Below, piece after piece: positions 22,401 through 31,043 of a stretch of 64,000 nucleotides of DNA. Origin of the DNA: Anadara kagoshimensis. Lineage: Eukaryota; Mollusca; Bivalvia; Arcoida; Arcidae. A program made the translations under genes and the position numbers. Under the pieces are notes generated by a model. That model did no database searches. It was not told where the DNA came from and saw only the letters and a program-made list of their open reading frames with translations. The stretch is taken from positions 20,581,534-20,645,533 of the forward strand of contig CM037874.1 in the NCBI GenBank assembly GCA_021292105.1. The letters run 5' to 3'. How positions within the stretch are numbered: the first letter of the stretch is position 1; each line of letters begins with the position of its first letter.

Positions 22401-25198
22401 CATCCAACAGGCCACCAGCCGGTAATAAACAGGTTTGACTGAACAATATTCACATATTTTAATTAACCTGTATGTCTATATTACAATAACAACTCATATT
22501 ACAAAATGGGCGTAACCCTCCAACCCACCGCCAGCCCGTAATAAACACGTTTGACTGTACAATATTTACAGATTTTAATTAACCTGTATGTCTATATAAC
22601 AATCACAACTCATATTACAAAATGGGCGTAACCCACCAACAGACTGCCAGCCAGTAATAAACAGGTTTGACTGTACAATATTTACTGATTTTAATTAACC
22701 TGTGTCTACATTACAAGGTGGTAATCACAACTCATATTACAAAATGGGCGTAACCCACCAACAGACCACCAGCCAGCAATACATTAACCTTTATCCACTG
22801 TAGAATATTTGTAAACATTGTACCTGTATATGGTAATTTTACCTGGTTTTGACTGGATTATAATTTAATAAATTTTTATTTACCTTTCATAACAACAAGA
22901 TTAGTACAAAGTGCAATGACCATCACAAAATCACTTATTTACATAAAATGTAAACAGCCTTGTTATTCTCTACAGGGGGATACAAAATTGTGTAGCCTTT
23001 TGAAACAAATTCAAACTTGCTTTTATCTAAGGGATTTCAATATATTGTAGTCTAGGTAATTTCCTTGTCTGTCTGATTATTTTATAACATGAATCAAGCT
23101 GTTTTTAACCCTTATTTATTATTCTGTGTTTTTCTTTTCTAAATTTTTATTTCTTTTTTTCAATTTTTTAATTCATTTTTTATATTTTCTGAAGAATTTA
23201 TTTTATTGGTGCATTTATTATAGCTAACATTTTAATTGGATTTTTTTCTAGTGTTTAATAGAGATATCTCATGCAATCATATAGATTGTTTAGCAATGGC
23301 ATAGGCAAACAACATTGACCTGTCTATTTGACTTTTCATTAGAAAAATTCATATAGGAGGGTCCACCCATTTTATAGGCAGTATCAGGATTCACAGTTAA
23401 TACCTATACACATTGCTCATGGTTAGTGGTTACATTAAATGGACAAAATACTTAGCGTGATCCTTATTACTTCAATTTACATGTCCATAATTAATATTTG
23501 AAGATAAGGTCAAGTGGACAAGTCAAACTTGACACACTATATCTACAGTATATTTAAAACAATCTGATACATTGTAGAATTTAATAAAAGTTCCAAACAT
23601 TGTCAAATGGAAAAATTAATGAATTTGTGAATGTAAAAGTGTTGATAAAGTTACACAATGTATGAAGCTAAAATTAATTATCCATTTTGTATTTTGTTTT
23701 ATATTTGATGTTTCAATCATTTTTATGAGTGTTGACCTAAATGGTCATTATGTAGTCAAATCCCTGCTAAACATTCTTCAAAGTGTACTGATTATATTAA
23801 AGTTCCACATGTTTCCTGTTGCCTTATACCCTTATATTTGTGTCTACCTGTTTTAATTGTCAATTTTTGTCAAGCAGTGTTAAAGTCAAATTTTTTTCTA
23901 CCACATAGAATTAATGTAAAATACACAGTACAGTCAAACTTGTCTATAAAGGCCACCCAAGGGTACCAGAAAAAGTGGCCTTGATGGGCAGGTGACCTTT
24001 ATATACAGGTTCAAAAATATGAATTTGGATATCATTCTACTGGCCTTAATAAGCAGGTGGCCTTTATATAGAGGTGGCATTTAAGGCAGGTTGGACTGTA
24101 ATTTAAAACAAATAGCTAATGCAACAGGAGGGATTGGACTAGGGATAAAACCTTGGGCCTCCCACAGCTATAGACGAGTAATGTGCTGTATCAACTGAAC
24201 TACACTGGACAATACAAAAATCTACTTACTAAACCCTTAAGCCAACAGTATTAATGATGTATCTAAATTTGAAGATCAGCCATTAAAGCAATGAAAGTGG
24301 AAAGCCTACATCTAATGTAACTTAGGAGTTTTGGGTAGGTTTCATGCTTATGTGTAATCCAACCAATCAGCCCACTAAACCCCCATTTTAATTTTTGACT
24401 TTGGGTTTGTGAGAATAGCTTATGTGGGGCAGGATTTCATCATGACCTTTCATGCTTATGTGAGGCAGGGTTTTGAAATGATGAACTTTCATGCTTATGT
24501 GGAGCAGGTTTTAAAGATGTTAAAATTGATGGGTAAAGTTACAATGTTGAGCATGATTGACAGACTACTGTGTAAAACTAACTGATGGGTTAAGATGCAC
24601 CATTTTACATGATTACCTGACTTATGCTACCAGCTGTCCAGATGTGGTTATCTTTTAACATTGTCATAGAAGACAGGTCATATCTATGTGTTGACACACC
24701 CCCTACAAGGAGGGAGTACTTTTCTACAAGTCTAAATCCAGGTGTTGTTTTACGGGTTCCAGCTATTTCACCTGTCCAACCAGCCTCCAGGGCAATTTGT
24801 TGTAACCTCCTAGCAATGCTTGCAATGCCACTAGCTCTAGACAAACAATTCAATGCCACTCGTTCACCAAGCAACAATTGTCTAACCTTACCGCTAACTT
24901 TTGCAACACACTGTACCGGTTCAATAAAAGCACCTTCAACATATGACCATTCCACAGTACACTCCAACTCTTTAAACACTGCATCGAAAAAAGGAATACC
25001 GGCTAAAACCCCAGAACTTTTCATCAACAGCACAGCTGTTTCTTCTTTTTCACCCACAACAAATCCACCGTAATCAAAATTGGGCGTATCTTCCTTTAAC
25101 CATTCTCGCGCCATATGTTTAAGTGTAACTGGATGAAGAACATGAGCAATATTTGGATTATAAACTCCATTCAGAATCTTATCGTCTTTTGACATCAT
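16988..25198 (-). CDS. QPRT: Quinolinate phosphoribosyltransferase (nicotinate-nucleotide pyrophosphorylase, carboxylating)
   Basis: QPRT condenses quinolinate with PRPP, releasing CO2 and pyrophosphate, to give nicotinate mononucleotide in de novo NAD synthesis from tryptophan. The family is cytosolic and homo-oligomeric. Coding exons on the minus strand are 25198-24617, 17751-17620 and 17230-16988; all junctions are GT/AG and phase 0, giving 318 residues (the human protein has about 297). The N-terminal domain holds residues about 20-110 (HPVTLK..., [12 protein letters not shown]). The catalytic barrel shows GERVALN (111-117), TRKTTPGFR (148-156), HR (171-172), KDNH (182-185), IEVEC with E212, DNF with D233 and EASGG (257-261), so all the key residues I know are present. 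Two in-frame ATGs exist; I chose 25198 because it matches the family N terminus better than 25273. Intron 1 is 6.9 kb and repeat-filled; intron 2 is 389 bp. The gene appears intact. Confidence 0.95.
17554..17581. repeat. (ATTC)n microsatellite in QPRT intron 2
   Basis: About seven tandem copies of a four-base unit lie between exons 3 and 2. Confidence 0.85.
17620..17751 (-). CDS. QPRT: QPRT coding exon 2
   Basis: It encodes residues 195-238 (AVKDAK... to ...DNFTPE). It is preceded by an ATTTCAG acceptor and followed by AGAG|GTAAGC. It carries the IEVEC and MFDNF strands of the barrel. Confidence 0.93.
17889..18050. mobile_element. MITE family F, copy 2 (inverted)
   Basis: It begins AGTCAATCCTGCCTTAAAG and ends CTTTATAGACAGGTTTGACT, the reverse arrangement of 11569-11745. 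It lies in QPRT intron 1. Confidence 0.65.
18510..18632 (-). mobile_element. DNA-transposon end fragment
   Basis: On the minus strand the fragment starts CAGGGGCCGATCCAGGG and reads through a TTTTTTGAAAGGGGGTTGAG block. This terminal motif recurs widely in marine invertebrate genomes. No opposite end is seen nearby, so the copy is truncated. Superfamily is not assigned. Confidence 0.5.
19191..19420. mobile_element. MITE family A, copy 1
   Basis: The ends ATTGACCTGTCCGCTTGACC and the inverted equivalent GACATGTCAATGTGTTTGCC flank about 230 bp. Five more copies lie at 20131, 23301, 33765, 50139 and 55844. It lies in QPRT intron 1. Confidence 0.7.
19450..19487. repeat. (AT)n(GT)n microsatellite
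   Basis: About twelve AT dinucleotides run into GT dinucleotides. A second block in the same orientation follows the adjacent MITE at 19961-19990. Confidence 0.85.
19484..19960. mobile_element. TIR element inserted in a TA/TG microsatellite
   Basis: The left end TGTGATTGTATCAAGTAGAA is inverted at the right end (TTCTACTTGATACAATCACA), with about 35 bp of near-identical terminal repeat. The 480-bp interior has no intact gene. It includes ATGACGTAGC- and GATGACGTCG-type motifs. The flanking TA runs fit a TA-targeting (Tc1/mariner-like) element; this is inference. Confidence 0.7.
20131..20375. mobile_element. MITE family A, copy 2
   Basis: It begins GGTAAACAACACTGACCTGT and ends AAGCGGACAGGTCAATGATG with TTTTCCTATAG. 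It lies in QPRT intron 1. Confidence 0.7.
20828..21240. repeat. Imperfect tandem duplication of about 180 bp
   Basis: Two neighbouring blocks share GGA.(C/T)AGA.AGTCT.GCAGT, ACTCTAT, CACAA.AC...ACTACAACA, TGCAAGAGTCGAGTGT.GTGAAT and CATTCTCT.ACT, starting about 20880 and 21066. The left flank (20828-20900) resembles a degraded, reversed tRNA-like SINE head. Confidence 0.5.
21900..22075 (+). mobile_element. tRNA-derived SINE, family 2 (diverged)
   Basis: GGGGTCTTGTGGGTCAAGCAG, CTAAAGTATG, GCCTCTC and GGTTCAAAT correspond to the head of the copies at 7848 and 47225. The body decays before the tail. Confidence 0.5.
22330..22800. repeat. 115-124 bp tandem repeat, four units
   Basis: TTTTAATTAACCTGT recurs near 22333, 22457, 22572 and 22687. 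Each copy is followed by ATTACAAAATGGGCGTAACC, CCAGCC.GTAATAAACA and GTTTGACTG.ACAATATT. It lies in QPRT intron 1. Confidence 0.8.
23301..23532. mobile_element. MITE family A, copy 3
   Basis: It begins ATAGGCAAACAACATTGACC and ends GGTCAAGTGGACAAGTCAAA. The right terminus is degraded. Confidence 0.65.
23930..24100. mobile_element. MITE family F, copy 3
   Basis: It begins ACAGTCAAACTTGTCTATAA and ends TTTAAGGCAGGTTGGACTGT, with GGTGGCCTTTATATAGAGG inside. The outer ACAGTC...GACTGT inverted ends are best preserved here. Confidence 0.7.
24617..25198 (-). CDS. QPRT: QPRT coding exon 1
   Basis: It encodes residues 1-194, from MMSKDD to SISQ, ending at a TCAG|GTAATC donor in phase 0. It contains the N-terminal domain and most substrate- and PRPP-binding residues. 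An in-frame upstream ATG at 25273 would add 25 residues without family support. Confidence 0.93.
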
Positions 25199-25302
25199 GA
25201 GAGCTCTGGCTCTTCGGTGTGTATCACATTTGTACGCTACGTCCACATACCAGGCCTCAAAACCGAAAGTCACGTTGTATGTGAAACCTCTCGGATTTTA
25301 TC

Positions 25303-26604
25303 GAGAGGGTATAAAATGTGTAGGCGGGCTGGCAAAATCTTACACCCAATTTTCAATGATCTATATTTTTATTAATATTCATTGAATGTTTATAATATTT
25401 TCACATAATATCGGGCATGATCTCAATTTTTATAATATATTTTTGATTTTAAAAAATATTTAATATTTTTGAAGTTATTACAAAAAACATGGGCTACACT
25501 TTTTCCAATCGGTCAAAATTCATCCGAGGCAGGATAACAAAATTTTACAACCCAATTTTCAATGATCTATATCTCAATAAATATTTATTGGACTTTTATA
25601 ATATTTTTACATAATATCGGGCATGACCTCAATTTTTTAAATATATTTTGATTTTAAAAACATATTTGATATTTTTGAAGTAATTAAAGAAAATACGGGC
25701 TACACTTTTTCCAATCGGTCAAAATTCATGCGAGGTAGGACGAGTGAGCTTTGAACATTGATCGATATCTCTCCACATAATTATGCTTGCCTATTAAATT
25801 TTTTTAACAAGTACGCGGTGGATATATATCTTTGATACCACCAAAGGGTATTTCCTATAATGCAGTGGTTTTCTTTTTATAACCGATTGTTTGTGACAGT
25901 TTATTGTTCTTTAATTGCGATAAGTACGCCGCCATCTTTGATCAAGGCACGACAGGTTCACCATTACACAGGAGGGATTTATAGAAAAATAACTTATAAA
26001 GCAATCAAATGTCACAAACAATCTGTTATAAAAAGAAAACCACTGCATTATCGGAAATACCCTTTGGTGGTATCAAAGATACATATCCACCGCGTATTTG
26101 TTGCAAATTTTAATAGGCAAGCATATTTATGTGGAGAGATATCGATCAATGTTCAAAGCTTACCCGTCCTGCCTCGGATGAATTTTGACCGATTGGAAAA
26201 AGTGTAGCCCGTATTTTCTTTAATAACTTCAAAAATATTTAATATTTTTAAAAATCAAAAACGTATTTTAAAAATTTAGGCCATGCCCGATATTATGTCA
26301 AAATACTATATAAATCCAATACATATTTATGGAAATATAGATAATTGAAAATTGGGTTGTAAAATTTTGTTATCCTGTCTCGGATGAATTTTGACCGATT
26401 GAAAAAAGTGTAGCCCATGTTTTTTGTAATAACTTAAAAAATATTAAATATTTTTTTAAAATCAAAATATATTTTAAAACTTGAGATCATGCCCAATATC
26501 ATGTAAAAATATTATGAAAATCCAATAGATATTTATTGAAATATAGATCATTGAAAATTGGGTGTAAGATTTTGCCAGCCCGCCTACACATTTTATACCC
26601 CTTC
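25303..26604. mobile_element. 1.3-kb foldback transposon with 9-bp target duplication (MULE-like)
   Basis: Two arms of about 600 bp (25303-25903 and 26003-26604) are inverted copies of each other around a loop of about 100 bp. Both ends read GA..GGGTATAAAATGTGTAG inward. The element is flanked by an identical GATTTTATC at 25294-25302 and 26605-26613, a 9-bp target-site duplication. Long inverted repeats with a 9-bp duplication are known for Mutator-like elements, so I infer a non-autonomous MULE or foldback element. Its open frames are arm and loop artefacts. It lies about 105 bp upstream of the QPRT ATG. Confidence 0.8.
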
Positions 26605-26613
26605 GATTTTATC

Positions 26614-27038
26614 ACAGTCTGAATGTAAAATAAGGCGAGATTATTCTGATAGATATTTTAATTACAAGCATATAACAGTTTTCTCCCTTTCTCCAGTCAA
26701 ACCAAGATATCAAATTCTTTTTATATAACTATGGGTATCTTTTTTAAATTTTATAATGGAACTTGCCCCTGTGCCTATGACCAAAGTGCTGTTGTTCTTC
26801 AAACGTCAAATAGCTTTGGTGTGAGCTATGGTGAGACGAAATGCTCTGGAAGAGTAACGAACTACTATGTACAGCACAAGAGCAAGATTCATTATTTGTG
26901 AAGTTAAAATAAAATACCTATTTACACTATAGTAAATAAAAAGGGGAACAAATTATTTTAGTGAAATAACAAATTTGAATGATCATGCAGTAAATTCAGC
27001 AGCAAAACTTCAAAGTGCACTAGGTAATATTGAGTTCA
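26614..27038. other. Intergenic, between QPRT and the orphan exon
   Basis: No gene or repeat is recognised. With the foldback element removed, this and the neighbouring sequence form an interval of under 1 kb between the divergent QPRT and 27452 starts, so promoter elements may lie here. I see no clear TATA box. Confidence 0.35.
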
Positions 27039-27265
27039 GGTTCCAGTTTCACAATCATTTTCCGACTTCAATTTATCAAATTTTGGTAATTCCTTTTTGG
27101 AACTTTCGTCAAAAGTAAATGTAAACGTTATAATCTAGACGTAATCTTAAAAATGTCATCTTAAATTTCCGAATATCTTAAAAATTAACAAAGTTATTAA
27201 GATTTGCCAGATTTAAGTTAAGGGAAATCTTTTATAGTTAAGGAATGATTGTGAAACTGAAACCT
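27039..27265. mobile_element. MITE family D, copy 2
   Basis: The ends GGTTCCAGTTTCACAATCAT and AATGATTGTGAAACTGAAAC are inverted. The interior matches 4678-4930 (ATCTTAAAATGTCATCTTAAA-type motifs). Confidence 0.7.
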
Positions 27266-27451
27266 GACCATCAGATCTGTGGTCTAATCACACACACTGA
27301 AAACATCCTGAAGTCTACCAGTACTCCATATAGAAATTAAATTTGTATGCTTTTTCGCAATTTGTTCTATGATCTAGCGATCTAGTGTGCAACAGCAAAG
27401 TGATCTCGTGAATTAATTTATATTAAGTACGACAATGATCACCAAACAATC

Positions 27452-27552
27452 ATGTCGGAAAATAAAATATTTCTACGGTTTGAGGTGTATGCTGACTGTT
27501 CTAGAAGGCCACTACAAAGAAAGCACAAACGGCTTGAAAATTGGCGTAACAA
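27452..27552 (+). CDS. Candidate first coding exon, unidentified gene
   Basis: An ATG at 27452 opens 33 codons (MSENKIFLRFEVYADC... to ...RLENWRN) plus two bases, ending at AACAA|GTAAGA, a strong donor. The peptide is balanced and basic at its end, unlike the AT-driven frames nearby. GC content is locally raised, and the position is head-to-head with QPRT. I do not recognise the protein. The next exon would start in phase 2, but I could not find it; it may lie beyond the retroelement cluster. A competing frame through the same bases stops after the donor and lacks any splice logic. Confidence 0.45.
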
Positions 27553-27798
27553 GTAAGAAATGAATGTGGTCCAAAAACTAAGTATCATGTTTTGTCGGAT
27601 ATGTTTATCGTGTCGGTAACGACAGTCTTTAACAAACCTGCGACAAGTACTAGGTATGTAGTAGACGGTTCTTATGGGGTATGCAATATGCTGGCTAATT
27701 AGATCTAGGTTTACATTGTTAGCTATAGTACATTTTCAGAACTTTCTTTCTCACCAAGTTATTTATCGATACATCACAATTATGCCATACTTAATTTT

Positions 27799-28355
27799 TA
27801 TTATATAATCTACTCAATAATCCATGTAATACGGTCATACAATAAAAATCGTATTGAATGAGTATGACGTCATAAAAGCATAAAAGTCATTCCAGAGTGA
27901 CGTCACATAATTGACCCAGTTCACAATTGTTTGTTTCATTTCACACTGTTTGTTGATTCTAATTAAGCTGATACTTTTCTTCTAAAATGAAGATACATTG
28001 TATTTAAATTGAAAATGTTTGTTTTGTTTTTGTATCTTGCGGACAGACTATTGTTTACTTTTAATATTTCAGCAGAATTACTTTTGGCGCATGTACACAG
28101 TTACGTGAACTTGTTGTGTTTCGGTCAATCAGCTGTTTTCTTATAATGAAAAGACAAGTTTTAAATCTACGAAAAATCCGTTTTTATGGAATTATATAAT
28201 AAAAAGAATCTTGCATGAGTGTTTATGTAATATTGAATTTATTAAACGAGTTGAATAATTTTTTATGCAACGAGCCTTGGCGAGTTGCATAAAACATTAT
28301 TCAACGAGTTTAATAAATTCAATATTACATAAACACTCATGCAAGATCCTCTATG
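27799..28355 (+). mobile_element. Hairpin-ended MITE family G, copy 1
   Basis: The 557-bp element starts TTATTATATAATCTACTCAA. It contains two TGACGTCA palindromes (27865 and 27898) and ends in a hairpin (28208-28347). A second, highly similar copy lies inverted at 44862-45428. No coding content survives. Confidence 0.75.
28208..28347. repeat. 140-bp near-perfect palindrome
   Basis: The arms of about 65 bp run from ATCTTGCATGAGTGTTTATG inward to GCAACGAGCC and back. They match almost base for base around a short loop at about 28278. It forms the 3' part of family G. Confidence 0.9.
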
Positions 28356-28463
28356 AATATCATATCAAAAATGGTATTACTACCTGGCCAAGATGATTTT
28401 ATTGATCGATACCTCGCCAGTTCCGTATTTTGGATATCAGCATATTATAATATATCCCGAAAC

Positions 28464-28492
28464 AAAAAAAAAAAAAAAAAAAAAAAAAAAAA
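28464..28492. repeat. Run of 29 A
   Basis: The homopolymer abuts the end of the minus-strand retroelement tail (28493-28640). Read on that strand it is poly-T, so it is not a normal poly-A tail of the element. It is a likely sequencing or assembly weak point. Confidence 0.9.
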
Positions 28493-28930
28493 CATACCAA
28501 TCGATGTACGAATCACAACCAGAAGCAAAGTAAAAACTTTCAAACTGACACGTTAGGTTAAACACATGGACTTCCACAAGGGAAGTGAGGCCGGGTGCTC
28601 CGGAAGGGTAAGCACCTCCTGACTAGTCACACCCTCCAAAGGTGTGATTAAAATTAAGTGAAAGGAACATGGAACTATGAGACGTAAAAAATATCCAGGG
28701 CAATCCTGGACACAGAGACATCAAACTTGTCAACAATACTGTGATGACGGCCATGAAACTTTTTGAGGGCACTGATAAGCCTAGGTTTGCAATATCCCTG
28801 GGTCAACAAGTTATTTGTAAGCAGCTTGTTCCGTTGCGCAAATAAAATGACCTTAGTTTTATTGATCCCTGCAACTTTATGTTTAGTTATCTTTATAATA
28901 TCTAAGTACTTAAAAGTAAAAAGGTGCACA
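28493..28930 (-). pseudogene. Reverse-transcriptase retroelement relic, C terminus plus 3' tail
   Basis: On the minus strand about 54 codons (28675-28840; QRNKLL, LLTQGYCKPRLIS, KKFHGRHH) match the extreme C terminus of an RT polyprotein, including its stop. The relic at 34240-34960 shares these motifs. The 3' tail follows, with GGGTGTGACTAG, CCGGAGCACCCGGCCTCAC and GGAAGTCC. The rest of the RT is absent, so the copy is dead. Confidence 0.75.
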
Positions 28931-28939
28931 TATCATAAC

Positions 28940-29210
28940 TGACCCCACTTTCACAATCATTCCTTAATTATATAATTATATAACTTAGATTTTCCTAAAT
29001 TTAGATTTAGTCCATTTGAGATCTTAATAATCTTATTATTTTCCAACATGTTCGGGAATGCAAGATTAAAGCTCACATCATTTGTATTGAGTTTTGTCAA
29101 AATTGTTTATTCAAGTTCAGTTCCAAAAAAAAAAAATATTGTCAATTTTTTTATTGTAAAATTTAAGTTAAGGAAAATCTTAGTTAAGGAATGATTACGA
29201 AACTGTGACC
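28940..29210. mobile_element. MITE family D, copy 3
   Basis: The left end CACTTTCACAATCATTCC is inverse to the right end GGAATGATTACGAAACTGTG. It carries an internal 10-A run. It lies directly behind the RT relic and probably interrupts it. Confidence 0.65.
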
Positions 29211-29439
29211 AAGATAATTGTAAGTTGGACATCAATAATTCTATTTTACCAAAGCATTCTAAAACATGATGGACCGACAGACTAGAAACAGTAAATTAAT
29301 ACACATAAAGTTTCCACTGTCACAAAGGATGCCCGTAAGCTTTACCAAAAACAGAAGACGAAAACTACCTGGAGCCATACAGCTAAAGGTTGTATAGTAT
29401 GCATGGTGTCAGTTATAGTGAAGCTTGATTTGGGGTAGG

Positions 29440-29840
29440 TATATCATAGTGTAATATACATTTATTGCCTTTGTTTGAGGGAGATATGAACATTTGTTCA
29501 TATCTCCCTCAAACAAAGGCAATAAATTGTTTATTATACCGAAAAATAACCATTGTAATAAGAAAGACAGAAAGAAAGAAAAATATTTAACAAAAGACAG
29601 CATGAAAACATAATTCCTTCTCCGATTCATTGCTTTTTCTCCTATCGGAACTCATCGGAGGCAAACGTTAGAACGTCGTGACCGATTCTCCATCGATGAC
29701 GTCATATCATTGTGACGTCATGGCGTGTTCCGAAGAGGTGGGATATGATGTTTTCAGAGGGATACACGATGTTTTCTCCACCCTGATCACATGATCCAAC
29801 GATCCAATCAAATTACAGATAGCATCGTATTTTTCTCATG
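29440..29840. mobile_element. Hairpin plus CRE-motif element (class unresolved)
   Basis: A near-perfect hairpin (29461-29526) is followed about 170 bp later by two TGACGTCA palindromes (29698 and 29713) in a more GC-rich segment containing ATCGGAACTCATCGGAGG. The layout mirrors family G in reverse order. Element ends are not resolved. Confidence 0.45.
29461..29526. repeat. 66-bp near-perfect palindrome
   Basis: Arms of about 31 bp (TTTATTGCCTTTGTTTGAGG to GATATGAAC and back) enclose a four-base loop. Confidence 0.9.
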
Positions 29841-29866
29841 AGGTATAATAATTTATTTTGTAAGCA

Positions 29867-30000
29867 AGCACCCGCCCTCACTTCTCTCGAAGAGGTTCGT
29901 TAACGTGTTTCACTTAATTGGGCAGTTCAGTGCTAAATACTTTGCTTTGGGATTGTGATTTGGACATGAATTGGTATTTTTGTTTTTATTTATACTGAAG
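29867..30000 (+). mobile_element. Retroelement 3'-tail relic
   Basis: GCACCCGCCCTCACTTC, CGTGTTTCACTTAATT and TTTGCTTTGGGATTGTGATT with GGACATGAATTGGTATTTTT align to the tails at 33030-33240 and 35000-35115. No RT coding is attached upstream. It lies about 1 kb upstream of the Mab-21 gene in the same orientation. Confidence 0.6.
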
Positions 30001-31043
30001 CTTTAACAGGTCGCGGTAGGTGTCATATACCACTTTTTGATTGTATTTTATGATCAAATTCAAAAATGGTATATGACATATTTATTCTTGTGTAATGTAT
30101 TTATGTTCTACTTATAGCAGTAATTATTGACCCGTTACTTTTTAAACCCGGATATAATTAAAATACATGTATATACAAATAAATAATAAAATTGAAAATG
30201 GCTTCGAATATTGTTTTGCCAAAATTCATGATTGAGCTGAGGTGCTGACGAGCTCGGAACTGTTAGATCCCCCATTATCTGGTAAAGTACTTTGATTTTT
30301 CAACAACGTTGGTCTAATATAGATTTAACTAACATTTACTTTAGTATATAGCGTCTTTTATGTTCTTGCATTATTATTTAGTCCTCACTCACCCATCCAT
30401 GCAATTTACTGGATACAGTTACTTAAAAAAGCAGCGCTTTAATACAATTTTACCCTCCGACTCCAGTGTCTCCAGTTTCAGTTTTTTCAGCTCTAATATT
30501 TTTCTGTAAATTTCTGTTTATACACTGTCATCAAGTTGAACGGTGTCCACTAAGGTTAATCAATAGTTAATATTTTCAGCTGTCGTACCATAATATCTTA
30601 TACATGTACTAGTATTTGGAAATATGTATGAGTAAAACATGGCATTGTAAAAGTTAATAGTCAAAGCAACAAAACAAAGCTTATTTAGTAAATATGAATA
30701 ATAGCAAAAGCAACAACAACAACAAAGATAGAAAGAAGTTAAATACTAAAATATGTAATGAAAGCCTTGCAGCAAAACACAACTAATATGAAAATATGCG
30801 CTGATAGCCAAAACAACAAAAGCAATATTTAACACGGAAACAAGAATCAGTCTTGACACATATGAAACCACTGATTATAAAATTCGATTTTGAACGGACA
30901 CCGGATTACTAATTGAAAAAGTTAACGTATTTTTCCCTCTTTTAAATTTTCCATATCTTCTGAATTCCACTTAAAACAAGGAGTACTAATTTTCAGTTTG
31001 CTATTTTGTAGCTTTACAATAAACGAAAACTAGATTTATAACA
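30001..31043. other. Upstream region of the Mab-21 gene
   Basis: A short hairpin (TGTCATATACCACTTTTT and its inverse, about 30018-30078) and an AT-rich stretch are present. ATGGCTTCG at about 30199 opens a 16-codon frame followed, 30 bases past its stop, by TCTG|GTAAAG, a possible 5'UTR exon donor, weakly supported. No clear TATA box. Confidence 0.3.

Noticed and set aside
24624..25073. 149-codon plus-strand open frame
   Set aside because: It is antisense to QPRT exon 1, whose family match is unambiguous; no start or splice support.
25860..26207. 115-codon open frame
   Set aside because: It lies across the loop and arms of the foldback element and has no family resemblance.
28675..28929. 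Independent 84-codon gene
   Set aside because: Only the C-terminal 54 codons carry family motifs, and these are the end of a reverse transcriptase; the upstream part is unrelated sequence.
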